Notes: generated by a model from the sequence alone, not told the origin. Shown: positions 27,117-35,506, numbered from the stretch's first letter. The stretch: 64,000 bases of DNA from an uncultured Pirellulaceae bacterium (GCA_937981585.1 CALJOA010000027.1:1-64000), one strand, 5' to 3'. Translations and numbers: made by a program.

Positions 27117-27506
27117 ATGGCTGATCATCACGACGACTTACCCAAATTCTGTCATCCAGTTCCAACCAAGCTTCTGTTTGGCGTGTTTTTCGCATTGATC
27201 TTTCTCACGATCTTGACCGTCGTCGTTTCGGCGTTGGCGGGTTCAATGGGAATTCCTTCGGCGTTCATGTTCCCGATCGCCATGACACTTGCGACAGCAA
27301 AAGCATTTCTTGTCTGCGCATTTTTCATGCACATGTGGTGGGACAAAAGCTTCAATGTAATCGCGTTTTTGTCTTCATTGCTGTTTGTCAGCTTGTTCAT
27401 ATGTATGACGTTGATGGACACCGGCCACTACCAGAGTACGATTGAGTCATACGACGTTAACCAGATGCCCGGTGTGGCGGAGCTGGAATCCGAACCAGCC
27501 GAGTAG
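27117..27506 (+). CDS. coxD: cytochrome c oxidase subunit IV (prokaryotic type)
   Basis: A 129-residue small membrane protein with three transmembrane helices (about 19-41, 46-68 and 78-98), of the prokaryotic cytochrome c oxidase subunit IV family. The middle segment MTLATAKAFLVCAFFMHMWWDKS is the recognisable family block. The N-terminus again carries His (MADHHDDLPKFCHPVP). It is 77 bases after coxC and completes the oxidase set. Its role in the enzyme is structural or in assembly. Confidence 0.88.
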   Translation: MADHHDDLPKFCHPVPTKLLFGVFFALIFLTILTVVVSALAGSMGIPSAFMFPIAMTLATAKAFLVCAFFMHMWWDKSFNVIAFLSSLLFVSLFICMTLMDTGHYQSTIESYDVNQMPGVAELESEPAE

Positions 27507-27532
27507 GCGCAACGCGCATCATCATGGGCATG

Positions 27533-27550
27533 CTGGCATCGCAATGCCAG
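27533..27550. other. small hairpin between coxD and the second subunit III gene
   Basis: CTGGCAT and ATGCCAG form a perfect 7-base stem around CGCA. It lies 26 bases after the coxD stop. No T run follows, so it is more likely an mRNA hairpin than a terminator. Confidence 0.4.
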
Positions 27551-27578
27551 TGACTTTGAGTTTTGGATCGGTTTTGAA

Positions 27579-28214
27579 ATGTTAAAACAATCCATGAATT
27601 TGGTTCCCGCCCGCCCGGCGATGTACCAGGCGAAGCTCGTCTTCTATCTGTTTTTGGCCTCGCTGGGCATGTTTTTCATCGCCAGCATGTTGACCTATCT
27701 GATCGTTCGGCAGCAGGCGTTTCGACCAATCGAAGACGCGATCCCAAATTCAATTCTGGCGATGGGCCCGGAAGTCTATCAATCGTTGACTCTTCCGATC
27801 TCGTTTTGGATCAGCACGCTGGTTCTGATTGCGGTTAGCGTCTTTTTGCAGCGAGCGTGCTGGCTGGTTCACCGGGAAAAGCAAATTGACTTTCGCCGCT
27901 GGTTGGTCTGGGCTTTGCTGGCGGCAGGCGTTTTTGTCTTGATTCAGTCTTTTGGAATGCATGATCTCTTGAGTCAGCATTTGAGCCAAGCCGACGGTTC
28001 AGCGAAAGTCTATGGAATGTCGTTCACGCTTTCATTCATTCACGCCTTACATGTGATCGGCGGGATGGTCTTTCTGGCTTACGTTACTCGTCAGGCTTTT
28101 CGCGGCAAGTACGATCACGAACGACACTGGGCGGTCGACCACTGCGCTAGCTATTGGCATTTCCTCGACGTGGTTTGGGCCTTCATGCTGATCACGTTTG
28201 TCGTTGCTCGGTGA
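27579..28214 (+). CDS. second haem-copper oxidase subunit III-like protein
   Basis: A 211-residue protein with about five helices that matches the short subunit III family (CyoC/CtaE-like): AKLVFYLFLASLGMFFIASMLTYLIVRQQAF, WISTLVLIAVSVFLQRACWLVHR, FTLSFIHALHVIGGMVFLAYVTRQAF and DHCASYWHFLDVVWAFMLITFVVAR. It is last in the cox cluster, so this operon encodes two subunit III-type proteins, the long His-rich one and this short one. It may occupy another site in the supercomplex or replace part of subunit III. After it comes a perfect palindrome (28276-28306) that could end or protect the transcript. Confidence 0.85.
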   Translation: MLKQSMNLVPARPAMYQAKLVFYLFLASLGMFFIASMLTYLIVRQQAFRPIEDAIPNSILAMGPEVYQSLTLPISFWISTLVLIAVSVFLQRACWLVHREKQIDFRRWLVWALLAAGVFVLIQSFGMHDLLSQHLSQADGSAKVYGMSFTLSFIHALHVIGGMVFLAYVTRQAFRGKYDHERHWAVDHCASYWHFLDVVWAFMLITFVVAR

Positions 28215-28275
28215 ACGAAAATCTGGTGGACGCTGGAGTACTTTAAAGTACCTAGCTGCTTTGCGCTGCGCAAAC

Positions 28276-28306
28276 GTAGGACGGGCACTACTAGTGCCCG
28301 TCCTAC
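28276..28306. repeat. perfect palindrome, family D (copy 1)
   Basis: Arms GTAGGACGGGCACTA (28276-28290) and TAGTGCCCGTCCTAC (28292-28306) are perfect 15-base inverted copies around a single C. A related, less perfect copy is at 53339-53371. No T run follows, so a terminator role is uncertain, although it lies between the cox operon end and the convergent ASCH gene. Confidence 0.8.
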
Positions 28307-28390
28307 ATTCAAAAGACTCATCGTGAAGCCCATAGAACACCGGATAAGATGCTGACAGGTTCGTTGCTTTCAAAAGAACTGAGAGCGGCA

Positions 28391-28735
28391 CTATTTCTTG
28401 ACTTGTTTGAATTGGTGCATCCAAACTGGGAACTCATCATCCCATTCCATGCCTGGATGCATTCGCAAGATCAGGTCGCGATACATTTCCAGACTGGGAT
28501 AACCTTCCTTCGCGGCTTCGACTTCGGTCATCACGCCAAGCCCTTCCTGCCTCAATTCTTCGATCACAAACGGTACACCCTCAAGCTCAAACGTTTCGCC
28601 GGGGTAGCCATACACACCCGCTCGACGTTGTTGGGTTTTGGCGCCGCTGAGCGCCGAAGCAACGAGTCTGGGGTGCGTTACCAGTCGGTCAATCGAACAG
28701 GTTTTCTCCGGATAGTCGGTAGAAGGCTGCGTCAT
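28391..28735 (-). CDS. ASCH-domain protein
   Basis: A 114-residue PUA-like protein. The order HPRLVASALSGAKTQQRRAGVYGYPGETFELEG, then EVEAAKEGYPSLEMYRDLILRMHPGMEWD, is the ASCH pattern, with a conserved Lys and Arg in the K-x3-RR segment and an acidic helix after it. ASCH proteins are thought to bind RNA or modified nucleosides, and one branch (YqfB) hydrolyses N4-acetylcytidine. This protein's substrate is unknown. It is a lone minus-strand gene between the cox operon and rarA. Confidence 0.7.
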   Translation of the reverse strand: MTQPSTDYPEKTCSIDRLVTHPRLVASALSGAKTQQRRAGVYGYPGETFELEGVPFVIEELRQEGLGVMTEVEAAKEGYPSLEMYRDLILRMHPGMEWDDEFPVWMHQFKQVKK

Positions 28736-28868
28736 TTTGATTCCTTGTTGTTTTGAGATCCTGATTCTAACCGGAGATTGGGTTCTTTAAAGTCAATCTT
28801 GGAAGTGCGATAATTCTCGCGTATCACACTGAACACTTGTCTTATTACCGATTCAACTAGGTCGACCG

Positions 28869-30209
28869 ATGTCGCTGTTCGAACAAGCCGAAAAAGCCAA
28901 TCTTGACGCAGCCAAGCCGTTGGCTGCGCGGATGCGGCCGCGCAACCTTCAGGAGTTTACCGGCCAGCAACATTTTCTCGGCCAAGGCAAACTGCTGCGG
29001 CAGTTGGTCGATGCTGATCGGCTAGGCTCGGTGATCTTCTATGGTCCGCCAGGAACCGGAAAAACGACACTGGCCCGGATTCTGGCTGGCGAAACCGAGC
29101 GTGAGTTCGAACAACTCAGCGCGATCATGCACGGCGTCAAAGACCTGCGTGAAGTGTTAGCTCGCGCGCGCGATAACCTTGCTTCGGGCGGTCGTGGAAC
29201 GCTGCTGTTCATCGATGAAATACATCGGTTCAATAAATCGCAACAGGATGCCATGCTCGCCGATGTCGAGGACGGAATTGTAACGTTGATCGGCGCGACA
29301 ACCTCGAATCCGTTTTTTGCGGTTAACGGGGCGCTAGTGAGTCGAAGTCAAGTCTTTCAGTTTGAGCCGCTTGCAGATGCTGAGATAAAGCAACTGGTGC
29401 AACGGGCACTTGGCGACGAGGAACGAGGGCTGGGCAGTTTCGATATTTCCGTCGACGACGATGCGATGGAGTACATCGCCAAAATTTGTGACGGCGATGC
29501 CCGAAAAGCACTTTCGATTCTGGAAACTGCGGTGATCGCAGCTGGAGGTGATCTGAATGGCAAACGCCAATCAATCGAAATTACCAAAACTATCATGCGA
29601 ACCGCCGTCGGAAAGCGAGCCATTCAATACGATCCGACCGGCGATGAACACTACGACTGCGCCAGTGCGCTGATCAAGAGCATTCGGGGAAGCGATCCCG
29701 ACGCGGGGATTTATTGGCTAGCCCGGATGCTTGAAGGCGGTGAAGACGTTCGATTTCTTTGCCGTCGATTGATCATTCTGGCTAGCGAGGACATTGGCAA
29801 TGCGGACCCACAGGCGCTGACTTTGGCGGTGGCTTGTTCCCAAGCCTGTGAGCAGATTGGATTGCCGGAGTGCCAACTGACGCTTTCCCAAACCGTTGCC
29901 TATCTGGCCTGCGCGCCGAAATCCAACGCGGCAACGACTGCGATTGGCGCGGCAAGATCTGACATTCGAGACGACCGTATTCTGCCCGTACCGCGACACC
30001 TTCGTGACAGCCACTACCGCGAAGCCGGAAAGCTGGGGCACGGAACGGGATACCAGTATTCTCACAACCAACCCGATGGCGTTGCCAGCCAAGACTATTT
30101 GGGCGTTGACCGTGAGTACTACCAACCCGTCGATCGAGGGTTTGAATCAGAGCTTCAAAAACGGCTCAAACTGATTCGGACAAAACTCAAACAAACGCCC
30201 GACGCGTAA
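28869..30209 (+). CDS. rarA: replication-associated recombination protein A (AAA+ ATPase)
   Basis: A 446-residue clamp-loader-like AAA+ ATPase (RarA/MgsA, related to eukaryotic WRNIP1). Walker A GPPGTGKTT is at about 59-67, Walker B LLFIDEIHRFNKSQQDAML near 115-133, and sensor 1 is GATTSNPFFAVN. The C-terminal tetramerisation domain includes YDCASALIKSIRGSDPDAGIYWLARML and GTGYQYSHNQPDG. It acts at stalled replication forks in the cytoplasm. Length is typical. No lolA or serS neighbour is present, unlike in enterobacteria. Confidence 0.94.
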   Translation: MSLFEQAEKANLDAAKPLAARMRPRNLQEFTGQQHFLGQGKLLRQLVDADRLGSVIFYGPPGTGKTTLARILAGETEREFEQLSAIMHGVKDLREVLARARDNLASGGRGTLLFIDEIHRFNKSQQDAMLADVEDGIVTLIGATTSNPFFAVNGALVSRSQVFQFEPLADAEIKQLVQRALGDEERGLGSFDISVDDDAMEYIAKICDGDARKALSILETAVIAAGGDLNGKRQSIEITKTIMRTAVGKRAIQYDPTGDEHYDCASALIKSIRGSDPDAGIYWLARMLEGGEDVRFLCRRLIILASEDIGNADPQALTLAVACSQACEQIGLPECQLTLSQTVAYLACAPKSNAATTAIGAARSDIRDDRILPVPRHLRDSHYREAGKLGHGTGYQYSHNQPDGVASQDYLGVDREYYQPVDRGFESELQKRLKLIRTKLKQTPDA

Positions 30210-30227
30210 AGTGGAAACCGCTTGGGC

Positions 30228-30383
30228 ACTCAATGGCAACCCGACGCATCGAGGCTGTGATTTTTTCAAAACATTGCTTAACAACATCAGCCGTTTGGCG
30301 ATAGCCGCGGTTGATGGCAGTTCAACCGGGGCTATCGCCCAAACGGCTAATAAAATCACAACCTGGTCGGGTTGCCATTGAGT
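30228..30383. repeat. dispersed nested palindrome, family B (long copy 1)
   Basis: A nested inverted repeat. The outer 18-base arms ACTCAATGGCAACCCGAC (30228-30245) and GTCGGGTTGCCATTGAGT (30366-30383) are perfect. Inside are GAGGCTGTGATTTT (30251 on) and AAAATCACAACC, and innermost the core arms CAGCCGTTTGGCGATAGCC and GGCTATCGCCCAAACGGCT. Orientation is opposite to the copies at 46599 and 51990. No coding signal is seen. Confidence 0.85.
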
Positions 30384-30384
30384 C

Positions 30385-30407
30385 ACTCCCGCGCAGGCGG
30401 GAGTCCA
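30385..30407. repeat. short GC-rich palindrome
   Basis: ACTCCCGC (30385-30392) and GCGGGAGT (30397-30404) form a perfect stem around GCAG, followed by CCA. It abuts the family B repeat. This short motif is recognisable from dispersed repeats in several unrelated bacteria, from memory only. Confidence 0.6.
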
Positions 30408-30497
30408 TTGAAGCATTAAAAAACCATCTCAGCGAAACCAACCGGCGGCTAGTGCCTTGCCGCCGACGATTCGGGGGGCGACTGATCCCTATTGGTG

Positions 30498-32255
30498 CTA
30501 CTCACTGGGACGAAGCAAACCTTCGATCGCATCGGTTAAGACTTTGAATCGATACGGTTTCTTGCAATGGGCGTCGGCACCATGCGCTTTGGCGGGATTG
30601 ACTGCGCCTTGGTCGCCTGACAATCGAGGACTGTAGCCGGTGCAAACGATCGTGAGAATTGAATCACTTATTCTCTTGACCTCCTGAATCAACTCATCGC
30701 CGTAGAGGTTGGGCATGATCTGATCGGTCACCAAAATATCAAATGCCGAAGGATCCTTCTCGAACGCCTTTAGCGCTTCCTGTGGATCGGAAAACGCGCT
30801 GACCAAATATCCTGACAGCTCCAACTGCTGCGCCATTCCCTGAACGATCACTTCGTCATCGTCAACAATCATTAATCGGTAGTTTTTCTTCGAATCCGTA
30901 TTTGCTGCTCCCTCGGTCGCAACAGTCGCCGTTGAAGCCTCAACGGTGGTTTCAGATGATTCGGGAAAGAAAATTTGAAACGTCGAACCTTTATCAACGA
31001 CACTCTCCACGCGCACACTGGCTTGGTGGGCTTGGGCGATTCCAAAGACGGTCCAAAGCCCCAATCCTGTCCCTTCTCCGACTGGTTTGGTCGTAAAATA
31101 GGGGTCGTGAATCCGATGAAGAATGTTGGCTGGGATCCCGTAGCCTTTATCAGAAACCGTAAGCACGACATACCGCCCCGGATCCAATTCTTCTTTATCA
31201 GCTGCCGACCGATCCAACTCAACTGAGTGAACCTTGATTTCTACGTCGCCTCCGGTATTGCGCATCGCATGTTCGGCGTTACCACAGAGGTTAAACAATA
31301 CCTGCTGGATCTGCGCCAAGTTCGCCATGATGACACCACTGCCGGAGTCGTCCTCAAAAACAAGCCGAACCTGTGGCGACAAAAACGCGTTAAGAAGCGG
31401 AAGCGATTCATTGACCGCATGGGCTAAACAGATTGGAGTTTGATCAATCTGATCCGGCCGACTCCAGTTCAACAGCTGTTGAACCACTCCCTTAGCCGAG
31501 TCAATGGTGGACTGAATCTGCTGCAAGTGAGTCAAAGTTTTTGCAGGATTATTGCAATCGACTTGAATTAGATCGGAGTAGATCTGAACCGCTCCCAGAA
31601 CATTACTGAAATCATGGGCCACGCCGGCAGTCAACTGCCCGATGGCTTCCATTTTAAGAGATTGCCGAAGCTGATTCTCAAGTCGCAACTGATTTTGCAT
31701 CGTGGATTTGCGAGTAACAAATTCAGCAACCGTAAGCGCCGAAAGTTTCTGCGCCAGCACCAGATCCTTTTTCGTCCATTTCCGTGGCTCAGTATCGATC
31801 GCACAAAACGAACCAAGCGGAACATCTTCGTGAATCAACGGAACTCCAAGATAGGCCACGACATTCAGATCTTCGACGGCCATGTTGTCGCACACCAGAT
31901 CGTGATTCCGAGCATCATTGATAACCAAGGGTTCGTTTCGCTTGACAACTTCCTGACAAAACGAATGCGAAAGCGGTGTTTGACGATCGGTTGCCCAAGG
32001 CTCTCCCAGCCCACTAGCGCCAACAAAAAACTGACGGTCGTCAGTTACCAGAGAAATCAGACAGATTGGAATTTCCAGAATCAAACAGCCCAATTCGGCG
32101 AGCAACTTGAAACTGCTCTCTGTAGGAGCGTCTAGAATATCGAGGTCGGCGAGCACTTTGAGCCGTTCGGGCGAATCCAGACGGATCTGAAGTTCCTGAT
32201 CGACCAGAGATTCGGCGAGTACGTCATCGTGATCGAGTTGCTTGTCCAACGACAT
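30498..32255 (-). CDS. GAF-domain hybrid histidine kinase with C-terminal receiver
   Basis: A cytoplasmic hybrid kinase of about 585 residues. A GAF domain (about 30-175: LGCLILEIPICLISLVTDDRQFFVGASG, LGVPLIHEDVPLGSFCAID) is followed by the His-containing dimerisation helix QLTAGVAHDFSNVLGAVQIYSDL. The ATPase domain has NLCGNAEHAMRN, VSDKGYGIPANILHRIHDPYFTTK and GTGLGLWTVFGIAQAH. The receiver near the C-terminus has IVDDDEVIV, the phosphoacceptor in ILVTDQIMPN and KKPYRF. No transmembrane segment is seen, so it senses an intracellular cue or a ligand of the GAF domain. The ATG at 32255 is preferred; a TTG lies four codons upstream. No output domain or partner gene is adjacent. Confidence 0.9.
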   Translation of the reverse strand: MSLDKQLDHDDVLAESLVDQELQIRLDSPERLKVLADLDILDAPTESSFKLLAELGCLILEIPICLISLVTDDRQFFVGASGLGEPWATDRQTPLSHSFCQEVVKRNEPLVINDARNHDLVCDNMAVEDLNVVAYLGVPLIHEDVPLGSFCAIDTEPRKWTKKDLVLAQKLSALTVAEFVTRKSTMQNQLRLENQLRQSLKMEAIGQLTAGVAHDFSNVLGAVQIYSDLIQVDCNNPAKTLTHLQQIQSTIDSAKGVVQQLLNWSRPDQIDQTPICLAHAVNESLPLLNAFLSPQVRLVFEDDSGSGVIMANLAQIQQVLFNLCGNAEHAMRNTGGDVEIKVHSVELDRSAADKEELDPGRYVVLTVSDKGYGIPANILHRIHDPYFTTKPVGEGTGLGLWTVFGIAQAHQASVRVESVVDKGSTFQIFFPESSETTVEASTATVATEGAANTDSKKNYRLMIVDDDEVIVQGMAQQLELSGYLVSAFSDPQEALKAFEKDPSAFDILVTDQIMPNLYGDELIQEVKRISDSILTIVCTGYSPRLSGDQGAVNPAKAHGADAHCKKPYRFKVLTDAIEGLLRPSE

Positions 32256-32622
32256 ATAGAGAACCAAAGATCCGAAATTGAAATTCCAAATTGACGGTTA
32301 ACTGAGAACCTGCTCGATACGGAAATTGAAATTGGCCGACGTTCAGAAATCATCAATCAGATCTAAAACCGACGAACCCTATTGTGAATGATAGCAGTTC
32401 CAATTTCGAGAGGATACGCTATTTAAAACACCGGTAATTTGATGCGAAAAGTGTTATCGCGGGTCTGCATTAAAACGAATCTGTCGCCTGTTGCCCCGCT
32501 ACGTCTGCCAAGCAAATTTGACGCGAAATTAGTGCTAGCTGTCAAGCTTCGATCATAACTAATCAAAGGACAGACGTCGCATAACTTTCGGCGAAATGCT
32601 ACTCTCCGGGCAGCTTTTGATC
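32256..32622. other. intergenic stretch, no gene seen
   Basis: About 365 bases between two minus-strand genes. The only open frame (32423-32635 minus) overlaps the end of the zinc-ribbon gene and lacks family features. No strong hairpin or promoter stands out. Confidence 0.45.
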
Positions 32623-32820
32623 TTAAAAGCAGCAACTTGCCAACAGGAATGAAATGATCGTCAATACGACAATGACGACAATCCAGGCGGGGGTCGGCCT
32701 TTTGAAGTCACTGGAGCTAAGAAACTCTCGGCAGTAGGGACACTGATCAACGTCTTCGTAGATTTCTTTGCCACACTTGGGGCAGGGAATTTGGTAGTCG
32801 TCCTCGTCGTCTTCGTACAC
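32623..32820 (-). CDS. zinc-ribbon single-pass membrane peptide
   Basis: A 65-residue protein. Acidic N-terminus (YEDDEDDYQ), then a zinc ribbon with two CPxC knuckles: CPKCGKEI and CPYCREF. A linker leads to a C-terminal transmembrane helix (WIVVIVVLTIISFLLASCCF). Such tiny proteins are frequent in planctomycetes and have no known function. I choose the GTG at 32820, which has GGA six bases upstream; a TTG at 32826 is possible. It is divergent from the L,D-transpeptidase gene. Confidence 0.72.
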   Translation of the reverse strand: MYEDDEDDYQIPCPKCGKEIYEDVDQCPYCREFLSSSDFKRPTPAWIVVIVVLTIISFLLASCCF

Positions 32821-32939
32821 CGTCAATCCAAAATCGAACCCGTTGCCAGCAATGACAAACTGATGTCAAGCCACTGGCAACATACCTTACAACGACTCAA
32901 GTGACAAACTTGAGGCATCGCCAGTCAAGGAGGACTGAA

Positions 32940-34433
32940 ATGCACTCGTTAAAAAACACTATCGTCGCCGTGGGCTTGCTTGGCCTTTCGTTCCTGTTCT
33001 ATCAGGCATCGACCAAGCCGAATCCGAATGCACACTTGAGTGAAGGGGTTCCGGATCTCTCGATATCCGATGGAACCGATGGATTCTCAAAGCTAACCAC
33101 CGGCAAGCTCGATTCGGGAATTGACGCGATCAAGTCAAAGCTGAACAGCCTTCCGAATCTCGAGATGCCCGATCTATCCAAGCCCAAACAGATGGTCTCG
33201 GACATGGCCAGCGATTTTAAAAACGAGTTGAACAACAAAGCAGCTCAGCTCAAAGAAAAAGTCAACGAAGGGATTTCTGATTTCCAACTCGAAATGCCCA
33301 ATCTAAACACACCCAACCTCAACGCCCCAACCTCGGAAGCTCCGAGACTCGAGGCGCCTCGACTCGAGGCTCCAATGTTGAAAACAGATCAGCCAGCCCC
33401 AATTCAATTCAACGCTCCTGCTGCGCTTTCGAACCATCGCGCGACTCCTGCTCCAACTCAGCAAATGCCTGTCCAGCAGCCACTAGACAACACGGCGCGA
33501 GATCAAGGATTGATTGCAGCGCTTCAGTCCCAAGTTCAACAAACTGTTGATTCGAGTAACGACTTTCATCTGGATAACACGACTCAAGAGAAGTCTAGCG
33601 AGTTTCAGTTCGCTTCCCAACCAATTCCCTCCGGCGATTCATCGTTCAATCAACTCGCTGCAGACAGTCGTTCGATTGACGCAGGTTCGAATGTGTTCCG
33701 AGCCGACACCGCTCCTATGGACGCTGGCCTCCGATTTGAAGAGGCTTGGGCTCGTGTCGATCAACTCGTCGAAGCCAAAGATTTCTACGGTGCTCTGAGA
33801 CTACTTTCGCAGTACTATCGACGTGACGATATCTCGGGACCTCAGCGACAGCGGCTAAACGGCTGGCTTGATGCTTTGGCGGGCAAAGTCATCTTTTCCA
33901 CAGAACACCACTTGGACCAACAGCCCTTTACCGTCAGCAATGAGTCGTTGACCGATATAAGCTCCAACTGGGGCGTTCCAGCTCAATTGATCTACAACAT
34001 CAACAAAGCAAAAATCGCCAATCCAGCTTTCGTGGATTCCGGAACCGAGCTGAAGGTTGTTCGAGGACCGTTCAGTTGTGAAATCGACCTGTCCTCAAAC
34101 GTAATGACGTTGTTTCTGGGCAACCTTTATGCCGGTCGCTATCCAGTGAAGATTGGAATCTCAGGAAACCCTCGACCGGGTGAGTATCGTGTTCTGGCCA
34201 AATCGATCGTCGGTCATTCATGGCGCGATGCGGCTGGGAACGAGTATCCACCAGGATCTCCTCAAAACGGCTATGGCCCAAACTGGATCGGGCTTAGCGA
34301 AAGCCTCTGCATCCACGCGGTTGGCAGTGATGTCACTGGCACCCACACCGGCTGCATCGGTCTCAACTCCAAAGACGCCAAAGATGTATTTGGCATTCTC
34401 GGCAAAACGTCGCTGGTCAAGATCGTGGAATAG
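32940..34433 (+). CDS. L,D-transpeptidase (YkuD) with LysM-like domain
   Basis: A 497-residue envelope enzyme. AAGGAGG (32927-32933), six bases before the ATG at 32940, fixes the start. A signal anchor (about 4-24) is followed by a long Pro/Glu/Ala linker with repeats such as RLEAPRLEAP. A LysM-like segment (HHLDQQPFTVSNESLTDISSNWGVPAQLIYNINK split about 340-375) precedes the YkuD domain, where IHAVGSDVTGTHTGCIGLNSKDA holds the catalytic Cys and the conserved His. The usual SHGCIR is HTGCIG here, so the Arg after Ile is replaced by Gly. The family makes 3-3 peptidoglycan cross-links or attaches proteins. It is followed by a two-component pair. Confidence 0.85.
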   Translation: MHSLKNTIVAVGLLGLSFLFYQASTKPNPNAHLSEGVPDLSISDGTDGFSKLTTGKLDSGIDAIKSKLNSLPNLEMPDLSKPKQMVSDMASDFKNELNNKAAQLKEKVNEGISDFQLEMPNLNTPNLNAPTSEAPRLEAPRLEAPMLKTDQPAPIQFNAPAALSNHRATPAPTQQMPVQQPLDNTARDQGLIAALQSQVQQTVDSSNDFHLDNTTQEKSSEFQFASQPIPSGDSSFNQLAADSRSIDAGSNVFRADTAPMDAGLRFEEAWARVDQLVEAKDFYGALRLLSQYYRRDDISGPQRQRLNGWLDALAGKVIFSTEHHLDQQPFTVSNESLTDISSNWGVPAQLIYNINKAKIANPAFVDSGTELKVVRGPFSCEIDLSSNVMTLFLGNLYAGRYPVKIGISGNPRPGEYRVLAKSIVGHSWRDAAGNEYPPGSPQNGYGPNWIGLSESLCIHAVGSDVTGTHTGCIGLNSKDAKDVFGILGKTSLVKIVE

Positions 34434-34502
34434 CTGGTCAACGCCAGGATATCATTTTGCCTTGGGAATTCGGCAAAGACTGTCTTGAACATCTCTATTC
34501 TC

Positions 34503-34569
34503 CTGAGCCGTTTTGGCGATACCCACAGTTGAACTGCCATCAACCGCGGCTAGCGCCAATACGGCTCAA
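34503..34569. repeat. dispersed palindrome, family B (short copy)
   Basis: Core-only copy: CTGAGCCGTTTTGGCGATA at the left (34503 on) and GGCTAGCGCCAATACGGCTC at the right (to 34567), with GTTGAACTGCCATCAACCG between, identical in type to the loops of the long copies. It lies in the 357-base gap before the response regulator gene. Confidence 0.8.
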
Positions 34570-34790
34570 GTAGTTATCCATGCTTCGTCGCGTACCGACC
34601 GATCAAGCCTTTCCGGCGTTTCCTTTGGGCAATTGGCGTTAGCCAAAGCGCGCAAATTTCCGCCTAAAGACGGCATCACAACCGCGTGTTACCAACTCGT
34701 TACACCCAAATCAGGGGCAAGTTGTAACATTAGGTTAGAATACCAGTACAAACTGCCTCCGGCTTGAAATTGGCTCCTTGGAATAATCTC

Positions 34791-35504
34791 GTGACGCGCG
34801 CAACCATTCTCACTATCGAAGACGATCCGGCGATTCGCCGGGGAATCGTCGACGCGCTCGACTTCAATCAGTACTCCGTGATCCAGGCTGCCGACGGGGA
34901 CGAAGGGCTCAAGAAATCAACACAAAACGAATACGACCTTTTGTTGCTTGACCTCGCACTTCCCGGTACTCCTGGTTTGGAAATTCTTCGCGAGGTCCGC
35001 AAGCTGCGCCCGACCCAACCGGTCATCATCCTGACGGCCAAAGGCGAAGAGTCGGATCGAGTTCGGGGTCTTGAGGATGGGGCAGATGACTATGTTGTAA
35101 AGCCATTCAGCATCAAGGAATTGATGGCTCGGGTGGAAGCAGTCCTGCGCCGCACACCACAGCGACCAAGCAACAATGAAGCGGTCTCGTTCCCCACGGG
35201 CCAAGTCGATTTTGAACGTCGCGAATTACGGTTCGTTGATAGCTCACGATCTGAGCTTTCCGAAAAGGAAGTTGAGTTGATTCGTTACTTGGCCAACAAC
35301 CGTGGCCGGGCAATTTCCCGAGATGAACTTCTTTCAAGCGTTTGGAGACTCAATCCAAAAGGCATTTCGACCAGAACGATCGATATGCACATTGCCCGCC
35401 TGCGGGAAAAACTCCGCGACAACAAGGAGAAGCCAGAGATCCTGCTGACCGTTCGAGGCAAGGGTTATATGTGGGCGGCCCAGCCGACTCAGGTGGGAGA
35501 CTAG
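34791..35504 (+). CDS. OmpR/PhoB-family response regulator
   Basis: A 237-residue response regulator. The receiver has IEDDPAI, the phosphoacceptor Asp in LLLLDLALPG, ILTAKGEE and YVVKPFSIKEL. The C-terminal winged helix has LSEKEVELIRYLANNRGRAISRDELLSSVW, STRTIDMHIARLREKL and ILTVRGKGYMW, the signature of the OmpR family. The GTG at 34791 gives a canonical N-terminus (MTRATILTIEDD); a TTG nine codons earlier is less likely. The next gene, two bases after its stop, is the sensor kinase, so they form one two-component system. Confidence 0.92.
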   Translation: MTRATILTIEDDPAIRRGIVDALDFNQYSVIQAADGDEGLKKSTQNEYDLLLLDLALPGTPGLEILREVRKLRPTQPVIILTAKGEESDRVRGLEDGADDYVVKPFSIKELMARVEAVLRRTPQRPSNNEAVSFPTGQVDFERRELRFVDSSRSELSEKEVELIRYLANNRGRAISRDELLSSVWRLNPKGISTRTIDMHIARLREKLRDNKEKPEILLTVRGKGYMWAAQPTQVGD

Positions 35505-35506
35505 AA

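Noticed and set aside
30210-30420. CRISPR-like or tandem repeat
   Set aside because: The repeats are inverted and nested, with no regular spacer-repeat periodicity; they belong to dispersed palindrome families.
35342-35506. Possible 55-residue N-terminal extension of the sensor kinase
   Set aside because: This part overlaps the regulator gene in another frame, has no conserved content, and the ATG at 35507 has a good ribosome-binding sequence and is followed directly by the first membrane helix.
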